Notes under the pieces: model-generated
Databases searched by the model: none
Seen by the model: only the letters and a program-made list of their open reading frames with translations
What the model was told of the DNA's origin: nothing
Shown: positions 51,236 through 59,177 of the stretch, piece by piece
How positions within the stretch are numbered: the first letter of the stretch is position 1
Layout: each line of letters starts with the position of its first letter
From: Streptomyces bicolor
Lineage (GTDB): Bacteria; Actinomycetota; Actinomycetes; Streptomycetales; Streptomycetaceae
Direction of reading: 5' to 3'
Assembly (NCBI RefSeq): GCF_000719285.1
Contig: NZ_JOFS01000022.1
Location: forward strand, 54,715 to 118,714
DNA: 64,000 nt
Program-made: the position numbers and the translations under genes

Positions 51236-52210
51236 ATGACAGTGAGCGCTGACGAATTGCCCGGGACTGCTGCGCCCGGCGTACCCGCCCCGCCGCCGGG
51301 TCTGGTGGTCGTCGGACATTTCGACCAGCCGCCGGGCTACCGGATCGAACGGCCGCGCGGCGCGGACAGCTGGCTGTTCACGTGGACGACCGGCGGGCAG
51401 GGCCGACTCCGCCACGGAGGCGCCGAGACGCGGGCCGGCGCGGGGGACCTGGTGGTTCTCGCGCCCGGCGTCCCGCACCGCTACGGGGTCGAACCGGGCG
51501 CACGCCACTGGGAGTTCTGGTGGGTGCACTGCCAGGCCCGCCCCTCCTGGCGGCCCTGGCTGCTTCCGTACGACACCGGCGAGGGGATGTTCGTCGTCAC
51601 GCCGACGCCGGCCGCGGTGCACGGCCGCGTCGAGGCGGCGTTCCGTCGGATGCTCGCCGACGCCCGCTGGACGGGGACGGAGGCGCCACCCGACGTGGCA
51701 CTGGGGGATGAGCCGGTCACCGCGGCACTGGAGGACGAGCCAGTCACCGTGGCGCCCGGGGAAGAGCCCGTCGCCGTGGCGCACGGCACCGCGGCTCGCG
51801 AACTCGCCCTGTGCTCACTGGAGGAGGTCGTCCTGCTCACCGCCGGCACCGCGCGGGCGCCGCAGCCTCGCCCAGGTGTCGACACGCGGGTGAGCCGTGC
51901 GCAGGCGCTGATCGCCGCCGACCCGGCTGCCCCGCACACCGTTCGCTCGCTCGCCGGGCATGTCGCGCTCTCGCCCTCGCGGTTCGCGTACCTCTTCACC
52001 CGGCAGACCGGGCAGTCGCCGATGCGCGCGCTGCGCGAGGCGCGTCTGCGACACGCCGCCCGGCTGCTGGAGAGCAGCGACCTGTCCGTGGAGCGTGTGG
52101 CAGCCGCCTCGGGGTTCGTCAGCCCGTTTCACTTCAACCGGGTGTTCCGGGAACGGTACGGGATGCCGCCCGGTGCGTACCGGGCGACCGGTTCAATGGT
52201 TGGCGAGTGA
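51236..52210 (+). CDS. AraC-family regulator with a repeat-expanded linker
   Basis: The protein has 324 residues. An N-terminal cupin sensor (WLFTWTTGGQGRLRHGG and GDLVVLAPGVPHRYGVEPGARHWEFWWVH) is followed by a linker containing three 9-residue repeats, and then a C-terminal AraC domain with two helix-turn-helix units (TVRSLAGHVALSPSRFAYLF, SVERVAAASGFVSPFHFNRVF). It is divergent from the PhyH gene and presumably regulates it with a small-molecule ligand. The ATG/GTG region lies 63 bases from the PhyH start. Confidence 0.87.
   Translation: MTVSADELPGTAAPGVPAPPPGLVVVGHFDQPPGYRIERPRGADSWLFTWTTGGQGRLRHGGAETRAGAGDLVVLAPGVPHRYGVEPGARHWEFWWVHCQARPSWRPWLLPYDTGEGMFVVTPTPAAVHGRVEAAFRRMLADARWTGTEAPPDVALGDEPVTAALEDEPVTVAPGEEPVAVAHGTAARELALCSLEEVVLLTAGTARAPQPRPGVDTRVSRAQALIAADPAAPHTVRSLAGHVALSPSRFAYLFTRQTGQSPMRALREARLRHAARLLESSDLSVERVAAASGFVSPFHFNRVFRERYGMPPGAYRATGSMVGE
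51695..51775 (+). repeat. Three 27-bp tandem repeats in the AraC linker
   Basis: The units start near 51695, 51722 and 51749 and encode VALGDEPVT, AALEDEPVT and VAPGEEPVA. The repeat lengthens the acidic hinge between the sensor and DNA-binding domains and is likely variable between strains. Confidence 0.75.
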
Positions 52211-52555
52211 GCTGTGAAAGTCCGGTGAAGGCAGGTGTGCACGTATGACCAGGCAAAAAGGCGGGAGTGTGGCGCGTCAATGGTTTGGGTGGGGGCCGTG
52301 GCGTCGCTCAGTGAATACCATTTCCGATTGCGCCGTGGATACCGTGCAATGAGTTCCGCCGACTATTGACCGATCGTCAAATGAAGCCTGTCCAGCGCGC
52401 AATCCGCAAAAACCCGGAATGGCTTGTTCCCTGTCCCTGACCTGTGCAAAGGTGTGCTTCGCTCCCACATGCCCCACGGTTCACAAGAGCTGTGCACGGA
52501 GCATACCCCTTGGTATGGACCTTCTTTGCCGCATGCCCTCCGGAGGAATGCCGTC
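52211..52555. other. 345-base region without a gene
   Basis: This stretch, somewhat less GC-rich than its surroundings, lies between the AraC gene and the sigma/anti-sigma-like gene. It contains an inverted repeat TTGAC, five bases, GTCAA (52366..52380), and presumably the promoter of the next gene. An in-frame ATG at 52469 within it is a possible alternative start for that gene. Confidence 0.6.
52366..52380. promoter_or_regulatory. Inverted repeat upstream of the sigma/anti-sigma-like gene
   Basis: TTGAC, CGATC, GTCAA is a perfect 5-bp inverted repeat about 175 bases before the gene's likely GTG. Candidate operator; nothing more can be said. Confidence 0.3.
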
Positions 52556-54727
52556 GTGCATGACGCTGGCCTGTCGAATTCCCCTCGCGACGCCCGCTTT
52601 GAAGTGACGGACGCTCAACTGAGCGCCGAACTCAAGAGGTGGACAGGGGCGGCACCGGCGCTCCATCCGGTCGGTGAACTCCTCGACCGGCACTGGGAAG
52701 CGGGCTTCGCCTACGCGCGGCTGTGCACCGTGGATGCCCGTTCCGCGGGAATGCTCACCACCGCGGCATTCACCCGCCTTTTCGGCGAAACGCTGCGGCA
52801 GACCGGACCGACGGCCGCGTGGCGCCCCCAACTGCTCGTCACCGTGCGGCGCATCGCGGCCGAGTGGGACAACGACCGCAGCCGCGAGCTGCTCCACCCC
52901 GAGCTGCGCTCCGACTCGGCCGGCGCGGAGCGCGCCGCCGCCCGGCTGCTGCCGCCGGCCAACCGCCGACTGCTGACCGGGGCCTTCCAGCGGCTTCCCC
53001 AGTCCGCCCGCTGTCTGCTGTGGCACACCGAGGTCGAGGCCGAGCCGCTGGCCGTACCGGCCGGACTCCTCGGCCTCGACGAGGAGTGCGCCCGCGTCGA
53101 ACTGGGCCGGGCCTGCGAGCGGTTGCGCGAGGAATGCCTCCAGGTCCACCGCGAACTCGCCCCCGAGCAGGAGTGCCGACGCTATCTGCGGATGCTGGAC
53201 GTCACCTACCGGCGCGGCGGCGTCGACATCGACCCCGACCTGGGCGAGCACCTGAACCGGTGCGCGCACTGCAGCGACGGAGCCGAGCAGCTGAACTTCT
53301 TCAACGCGGGGCTCGGTGTCGCGCTGGCCGAGGCGGTGCTCGGCTGGGGCGCGGGTGCCTATCTGGAGTCGAGAACGAGACCGGCCGACACGCCGGCGGA
53401 GGTGCGGCCGCCGACGCGGGTGCCGGAGATCGCGGGCGAGTCCTTCTTCGCCGACGGGGACGCCTTCACCCCTGCGGGAGACGCCCCGGCCCCTGCCGGA
53501 GAGGTCGCCCCGGGGGCGGGCCCGGTCCCAGTCCCTCCGCCCCCGCCGTCGACGCCGCCGCTCGCCGCCGAGGTCTTCGCCCCCGGAGGAGAGCCGTTCA
53601 CCCCTGTGGCAGGGACGGCCCCCACCACAGGCGAGCCCTTCGCCGCCGCGGACATGGTCTCCTCGCCCGCGGAGCCGGGCCCCCGAAGCTCCCGCCGGGC
53701 CGCCCGCCGGGCCGCCTCGGGCACCGCCGCCGCATCGGCTTCCACAGCGCCCACCGGCGAGACCCGCACCTGCTCCCGCCGTTCGGCCCTCAAGGCCGCC
53801 CGCCGTGCCGCACGGCGGCGCAACCTCACCGCGGCCGTCGCAACCGTCAGCGCGCTCGTCGTCCTTCCGCTCGTCGTCTGGGCCGCGGTCGGTTCCGGAG
53901 ACGACCCCGCCCCGGCCGCGGGCGACCGCCCCACCGAGACGCCTGACGCCGACCGGGGCTCCACCACCGGCAATCCGTCCTGGGCGGGCGCGGCCGAGGC
54001 CGCGAAGGGTGATCTGCGGGGCCGGCTGTACAACATCGGGTCCGGGCTGTGCGTCGGCATCGTCGGCGGGAAGGCCCAGGAGAACGCGGAGACCGCACTC
54101 ACCAAGTGCTCCGCGGAGCCCGACCAGCAGTGGTCGTACGAGACCGACGGACTGATGCGCAGCGCCGCCGACCCCGACCTCTGTCTCGACTCGCATCTCG
54201 GCTACTCGGTCCGGCTGGCCCCGTGCAAGGCAGCCTCCGACTCCGAGAACAAGAACGTCCGTTACGACTTCACCCTCCAGGGCACCCTGGTGCCGCGCTT
54301 CGACCAGGACCTGGCCCTCAGCCCCGCCGCCACCGACGGCTCGGGAGCCCTGGTCCTCAAGACCCGCGACGACGACGGCGACGCGCAGCACTGGGTGTTC
54401 GACACCTCCCGGACGGAGCTCCAGATGGAGGTGGTCAACTGGGGCGAGGAGATCACGGACGACACGCCGAGCACACCGGCGCCGACCCCCACCACCAAGT
54501 CGTCGAAGAGCCCGACCCCCACTCCGACGCCGTCCTCGACCCCGTCGGCCTCACAGCCGACGTCCACGAGCCCGTACCCGACCGACGTGTGCTCCTCCTA
54601 CCCGTCCTACTGCTCCGGGGATGGGGACGGCCAGTACGGCTGGTCCGGCGGCGGGTACGGGGGTTCCGGCGGGTACGGGGGCGCCGGTGGGTATGGCGGC
54701 GGATACGGCGGTGGCGGTCGCCGCTGA
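52556..54727 (+). CDS. Membrane protein fusing sigma-70-like regions, a zinc anti-sigma motif and a ricin-type beta-trefoil
   Basis: The protein has 723 residues. Residues 25-110 resemble ECF sigma region 2 (DRHWEAGFAYARLCTV, LLVTVRRIAAEWDND) and 140-205 resemble region 4 (FQRLPQSARCLLWHTEVE, LLGLDEECARVELGRACERLREE). HLNRCAHC at 232-239 is the Hx3Cx2C zinc anti-sigma signature. A Pro/Ala-rich linker leads to one membrane helix at 424-446. Outside the membrane a beta-trefoil (residues about 485-620) is followed by a Pro/Thr/Ser-rich stretch and a Gly/Tyr-rich tail. I infer a self-contained transmembrane sensor. The GTG at 52556 follows GGAGGA by eight bases. Confidence 0.72.
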   Translation: MHDAGLSNSPRDARFEVTDAQLSAELKRWTGAAPALHPVGELLDRHWEAGFAYARLCTVDARSAGMLTTAAFTRLFGETLRQTGPTAAWRPQLLVTVRRIAAEWDNDRSRELLHPELRSDSAGAERAAARLLPPANRRLLTGAFQRLPQSARCLLWHTEVEAEPLAVPAGLLGLDEECARVELGRACERLREECLQVHRELAPEQECRRYLRMLDVTYRRGGVDIDPDLGEHLNRCAHCSDGAEQLNFFNAGLGVALAEAVLGWGAGAYLESRTRPADTPAEVRPPTRVPEIAGESFFADGDAFTPAGDAPAPAGEVAPGAGPVPVPPPPPSTPPLAAEVFAPGGEPFTPVAGTAPTTGEPFAAADMVSSPAEPGPRSSRRAARRAASGTAAASASTAPTGETRTCSRRSALKAARRAARRRNLTAAVATVSALVVLPLVVWAAVGSGDDPAPAAGDRPTETPDADRGSTTGNPSWAGAAEAAKGDLRGRLYNIGSGLCVGIVGGKAQENAETALTKCSAEPDQQWSYETDGLMRSAADPDLCLDSHLGYSVRLAPCKAASDSENKNVRYDFTLQGTLVPRFDQDLALSPAATDGSGALVLKTRDDDGDAQHWVFDTSRTELQMEVVNWGEEITDDTPSTPAPTPTTKSSKSPTPTPTPSSTPSASQPTSTSPYPTDVCSSYPSYCSGDGDGQYGWSGGGYGGSGGYGGAGGYGGGYGGGGRR

Positions 54728-54734
54728 CCGGGGA

Positions 54735-55415
54735 TCAGCCGCCCGTGCCGGGCTGGAGCACCGTCAGGAACACCGAGGACTCGTTGCCGGCCACGGGCAC
54801 CTCACCGGCCGTCCAGGCCACCTTGAGCGGGTCCCGCTCGTCGGGCGGCGTCACGAGCAGCGCCTCCGGCACGGCGGTCCGGGCTCCGCTGATCTCCGGG
54901 CTGGCGTAGGTCAGCCCGGCCCATGCGCTCCGGCCCGGGGCCAGCGTCACGGTCGTCGGTGTGTCGGGGGAGCGCTTCGGGTCCGGTCCGAGCTGCCTGC
55001 CGGACGCGTCCACGAAGGCGGCACCGGGATAGCCGCGCACGCTGCAGGTGCGGTCGGTCGTGTTGGTCAGCACGATCGGGAAGTTCCGTTGCCCCGCACC
55101 GGGACTGGGACGGCCGATCTTCGCGCGCAGCTCGGAGGTGTGGCAGCGCGGGGCCGCGGCGGCCGACTGGGTCACGGGACTGCCGGTGTCGGCGGTGCCC
55201 GGTCCGGTCGTGTCCGGCTCGGCCGCGGGACTCCCCGTATCGACCGTGGCCGTACCGCTGCTCGTGCCGGCCGGTGTCCGCACGGCACCGCCGGCGTCGG
55301 CGCCGCTGCCGCATGCCGCGGCAAGGCTCAGCAACGCGACGGCGCTCACCAGGGGAGTCGCCCTGCGGACCCGCTGTACGCGGTGCGCGGAGTGGAATGC
55401 CCGTGTGCGTCCCAT
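54735..55415 (-). CDS. DUF4232 lipoprotein
   Basis: The protein has 226 residues. A signal sequence with lipobox LAAAC (LSLAAACGSG) makes it a lipoprotein. A Ser/Thr/Gly-rich spacer leads to a DUF4232 domain (CHTSELRAKIGRPSPGAGQRNFPIVLTNTTDRTCSVRGYPGAAFVD, with conserved cysteines) and a C-terminal strand-rich end. The family is extracytoplasmic and of unknown function. It is convergent with the sigma/anti-sigma-like gene, separated by seven bases. Confidence 0.85.
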   Translation of the reverse strand: MGRTRAFHSAHRVQRVRRATPLVSAVALLSLAAACGSGADAGGAVRTPAGTSSGTATVDTGSPAAEPDTTGPGTADTGSPVTQSAAAAPRCHTSELRAKIGRPSPGAGQRNFPIVLTNTTDRTCSVRGYPGAAFVDASGRQLGPDPKRSPDTPTTVTLAPGRSAWAGLTYASPEISGARTAVPEALLVTPPDERDPLKVAWTAGEVPVAGNESSVFLTVLQPGTGG

Positions 55416-55484
55416 GTCTGTGACGACTCCCCGTTTTCCCGCTGAGTACTCACACGCGTGCTCACACGAGTGCCAGCGCTCGTC

Positions 55485-57869
55485 TCAGCCCTCGTCGACG
55501 AGCCCGATCTCCGCCCAGATCGTCTTGCCGTCCGCCGTGTGCCGGCTGCCCCAGCGCTGGGTGAGCTGGGCGACCAGCAGCAGCCCGCGGCCGCCCTCGT
55601 CGAAGGTCTTGGCGCGGCGCAGATGCGGTGCCGTGTGGCTGTTGTCGGAGACCTCGCAGATCAGTGTGGCCGCGTCGTGGATCAGCCGGAGCCGGATGGG
55701 CCGGATGCCGTAGCGGATGGCGTTGGTGACCAGCTCGCTCACCACCAGCTCGGCGGTGAACGACGCCTCGCTCAGGTTCCAGGACCCGAGCTGGTCGACG
55801 ACCTGCTTGCGGATGGGCGCGACGAGCGCCGGGTCCGCGGGGATGTCCCAGGTCGCGACCCGGGAAGGGGGAAGCCCCTGGGTACGGGCCAGCAGCAGCG
55901 CCACGTCGTCGGCGGCGCCACCCGGCGGGAGCAGGGCGCGCAGGACGTGGTCGCAGGTCTCGTCCAGCGAGTCGGAACGGGCCGCCAGCGCCTCGCACAG
56001 GAGCATGTGGCCGGCGTCGACGTCGCGTTCACGCGTCTCGATGAGGCCGTCCGTGTAGAAGGAGAGCACGGTGCCCTCGCGCAGTTCGATCTCGGCGGAC
56101 TCGAACGGCAGCCCGCCCAGGCCCAGCGGCGGCCCGGCGGGCAGTTCGATCTCCCGAGGCTCGCCGCCCGGCGGGATCATGACCGGCGAGGGGTGCCCGG
56201 CCCGGGCCAGCGTGCAGCGCCGGGAGACCGGGTCGTACACCGCGTACAGACAAGTGGCGCCGACCTCGCCGGGGCTGTCCTCGTTGCCCGTCTCCTCGGA
56301 GAGGCGGACGACCAGGTCGTCGAGGTGGGTCAGCAGCTCGTCGGGCGCGAGATCGATGTCGGCGAGGGTGCGTACGGCGGTGCGCAGCCGGCCCATGGTG
56401 GCCGAGGCCTGGATGCCGTGCCCGACGACGTCCCCGACGACCATCGCGACCCGCAGCCCCGACAGCGGGATCACGTCGAACCAGTCGCCGCCCACCCCCG
56501 ACCGCGCCGCCGGGAGATAGCGGGAGGCCGCTTCGAGCGCGGCGGTGTGCGGCAGGGACCGGGGGAGCAGGCTGCGTTGCAGGGCGAGGGCGGTCTCTCG
56601 TTCGCGGGAGTAGCGGCGGGCGTTGTCGATGCAGACGGCCGCCCGTGCGGTGATCTCCTCGGCCAGCAGCACGTCGTCGGGCGTGAACGGCTCGGGGTTC
56701 CTGAACCGGGTGAGCACGGCGACGCCGAGGGTGGTGCCGCGCGCCTGGACCGGCACGGCCATGGTGGTGTGGATGCCGTACTCCTGGATCCGCTCGGCGC
56801 GTGCCGGGTCCCAGGAGAGCCACTGCCCGAGGTCGCCGGTCGCCGTCGAGGCCACGATGGCGTGTCCCGCCAGCAGCGCGTCGGCCTGGGGTGACGGTGC
56901 CGGATACACGTCCACGTTCCCCGGCTTGACCACGGCTTCGGGGGTGTCGTGGTCGACGGACCGGTGGGCGGCCCGGCGCAGGGTGACCGGGGCCGTCAGT
57001 CTGCCGGTGGGCAGTTCGCCGCCGTGCTCCGGAGGGTCCAGCAGGTCGACGCTCACGAAGTCGGCGAGGGCGGGGACGCAGACGTCCGCCAGCTCCTGGG
57101 CCGTGCGGGCGACGTCCAGGGTGCTGCCGATGCGCACGCTGGCCTCGTTCACCAACTGCAGCCGCTCCTGGGCCAGATACTGGTCGGTGAAGTCGTGCGC
57201 GGCGACGGACACACCGCGCACCCGCCCCTTGGCGTCGGTGATCGGAGCCATGCGGGCCAGCCAGGCGTACATACGGTCCCCGCCGACGGGGACGTACGTC
57301 CGAACGTCGGTGCCCCGGCCCGTGGTGAGCACGCGCAGGAGCTGCCGCTCGATGTCGTAGCTCTGCGCTCTGCCGGTCAGCTCGGGCGCCCGCAGGCCTC
57401 GTACGTGCTCCTCGGAGAGGCTGAGCACCTCCGCCATGACGGAGTTGATCCTGCGCAGCCGGAGCCGCTCGTCGTAAATGGCGATGGCGCAGGGGGATTC
57501 CAGGAGCCCGACGTTGTCCAGCGGATCGCCGGGCAGCCGTGGGCCGTCCCCCTCGATCGGCGTGACCACGAGCCAGCGGTCGGGCCCGGCGTCCGGCGGC
57601 CGCACCCGGTGGGCGAGCAGCCACACCGCCACCTCGCGGCCGTCGCGATGGCGGAGGCTGAGGATGCCGTCCCAACGCTCGCCCTCGGGGGCGCCGGCGG
57701 CGCTGTGCCCGTCGTCGGCCAGCAGATCCACGGCGGGGCGCCCCAGGACCTCGGCGGCCGGGTGACCCAGCAATCGCTCCGCCCCGGCGTTCCACTCGAC
57801 GAGCAAGCCGCTGTCGTCGATGACCGCCCGGGCCGTCGCGGCCTCGTCGAACGGGTACTCCGGGCTCAT
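55485..57869 (-). CDS. SpoIIE-type PP2C phosphatase with PAS, GAF and ATPase domains
   Basis: The protein has about 794 residues. Two PAS-like regions (residues 10-85 and 125-240) are followed by a GAF domain (about 250-410), a SpoIIE/RsbU phosphatase domain (430-640, with VGGDWFDVIPL, VVGDVVGHG, LARAGHPSP and SFYTDGLIE metal-binding motifs), and a C-terminal HATPase_c anti-sigma-kinase-like domain (LVVSELVTNAIRYG, DEGGRGLLLVAQL). Such proteins dephosphorylate STAS antagonists to set sigma factor activity in response to signals. ATG 57869 is likeliest; an ATG at 57908 would add 13 residues. Confidence 0.85.
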   Translation of the reverse strand: MSPEYPFDEAATARAVIDDSGLLVEWNAGAERLLGHPAAEVLGRPAVDLLADDGHSAAGAPEGERWDGILSLRHRDGREVAVWLLAHRVRPPDAGPDRWLVVTPIEGDGPRLPGDPLDNVGLLESPCAIAIYDERLRLRRINSVMAEVLSLSEEHVRGLRAPELTGRAQSYDIERQLLRVLTTGRGTDVRTYVPVGGDRMYAWLARMAPITDAKGRVRGVSVAAHDFTDQYLAQERLQLVNEASVRIGSTLDVARTAQELADVCVPALADFVSVDLLDPPEHGGELPTGRLTAPVTLRRAAHRSVDHDTPEAVVKPGNVDVYPAPSPQADALLAGHAIVASTATGDLGQWLSWDPARAERIQEYGIHTTMAVPVQARGTTLGVAVLTRFRNPEPFTPDDVLLAEEITARAAVCIDNARRYSRERETALALQRSLLPRSLPHTAALEAASRYLPAARSGVGGDWFDVIPLSGLRVAMVVGDVVGHGIQASATMGRLRTAVRTLADIDLAPDELLTHLDDLVVRLSEETGNEDSPGEVGATCLYAVYDPVSRRCTLARAGHPSPVMIPPGGEPREIELPAGPPLGLGGLPFESAEIELREGTVLSFYTDGLIETRERDVDAGHMLLCEALAARSDSLDETCDHVLRALLPPGGAADDVALLLARTQGLPPSRVATWDIPADPALVAPIRKQVVDQLGSWNLSEASFTAELVVSELVTNAIRYGIRPIRLRLIHDAATLICEVSDNSHTAPHLRRAKTFDEGGRGLLLVAQLTQRWGSRHTADGKTIWAEIGLVDEG

Positions 57870-58063
57870 GGTCGCCGCCACTCCATCGCGCACACTCACG
57901 GTGATCAAGCGTGTGACTTGTGCTCCAGCCTAGTGCTTCGGCGTCTCGCACGTATCGGAACCCCCTTGGTGCACTCTTGACTGCCCCGCGTGACGTCCCG
58001 TCAGAAGCCGTTTGTTCACGATCAGTTGTGAGTACTTCTGGGCTCTGATGCGGGAGAGTCGCC

Positions 58064-59040
58064 ATGGCAGTCACTCGAAGATCGTTACTTCTCGCCTCCA
58101 CGGCCGCCCCGGCGACCGGAGCGCCGCTGAGCACCCCACCGCACAGGCCGCGGAACTCGCCCGGGCCGCGGGTGCGGGGGTCGGCCGCCGCGCGGCCGCG
58201 CTGCGCGACGGCTGGTGCTTCGCCTTGGGCCTCACCGACCTGGTGCACACCGACGGCCGCACCGAGAACGTGCTCGCGGTCAAGGTGCACAACCGCCTCC
58301 CCAGCAGCCGCTGGTACTCGGGCAGCGGCATCTACCGCGAGGCCCGCCTCGTCGTCACCGAGCCGGTGCACGTGGAGCGCTGGGGGATGTACGTCACCAC
58401 GCCCGAGGTCACCGAGGAGCGGGACGCCGTACGGGTGCGGACCTCGGTGGTGAACGCCTCCGCAAGTGGCACGGACGTCGAGATCGTCTCGCGGATCGTC
58501 GATCCCCGTGGCCGTACCGTGGCCCGCACGTCCTCCACGACAGCCGTCACCGACAAGGCCACCGAGACGCACGAACTCACGGTCTCCGAGCCGAAGTTGT
58601 GGGATTTCGCCACCCTGCAGCACCGCTACACCCTGAAGACCCGGACGAGGGCTTCCACCTCAACGGCGCCTACAGCAAGACAAGGGCTCCGGTTCTTCGA
58701 CGAGTGGGGCGCGAAGGACGCCACCGAGATGGTGCTCGGGCCTGCGGCCGGGCAGCGTGAGCGTACGGACGATTCCCGCGAGGCAGGCGCGCTCACCCCG
58801 GCCGGGGTGGTCGAGCCCGATCACCCCACGCCCCCGAACTACCCGTACGCGGACGCCAGTTACTCCGGACGACCGGACACCCTCCCGGCGGCCATGCTCG
58901 ACGGCGACCCGGCCACCGGCTGGTCCAACGGCTTCCTCAAGGCGGCCACGGCCCTGCTGCCCGCCTTCGACGGAGCCCGCTCCGAGGACTGGGTCTCGGT
59001 GGACTTCGGACGTGCCCGGACCTTCGACCGGGAAGGCGAC
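58064..59040 (+). pseudogene. Decayed GH2 beta-galactosidase-like gene
   Basis: Pieces of a GH2 glycosidase lie in several frames. MAVTRRSLLLASTAAPATG (a Tat-type signal) begins at 58064. GH2 N-terminal jelly-roll sequences (WYSGSGIYREARLVV, VHNRLPSSRW, and an Ig-like region to about 58630) are in another frame. DEGFHLNG, normally just before the catalytic barrel, is in a third. Then come RFFDEWGAKDATEMVLG and a C-terminal discoidin-like region ([16 protein letters not shown]). The barrel with both catalytic Glu residues is deleted, so it is non-functional. It sits just upstream of the GH9 cellulase. Confidence 0.75.
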
Positions 59041-59124
59041 CGATCGCGGCAATCCCAGCGAAGCGTTACGTCCGGACCGTTGACGGAGTGTCAGGTCGCC
59101 GACAAGCATGGCTGCGTCCGCATC

Positions 59125-59138
59125 TGGGAGCGCTCCCA
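59125..59138. promoter_or_regulatory. CebR box upstream of the GH9 cellulase
   Basis: TGGGAGCGCTCCCA is a perfect 14-bp palindrome identical to the binding site of CebR, the cellobiose/cellotriose-responsive LacI-family repressor of Streptomyces. It lies 39 bases before the GH9 start codon. A second partial half-site (GGGAGCG) follows at 59141..59147. Confidence 0.85.
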
Positions 59139-59177
59139 CCGGGAGCGTCACCCGCACCTCTCCCGAGGAGCCCAGAC

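Noticed and set aside
56029..58623. 864-codon minus-strand frame overlapping the phosphatase gene in another frame
   Set aside because: Arg/Gly/Pro-rich shadow; the frame with PAS, GAF, SpoIIE and ATPase motifs is the real one.
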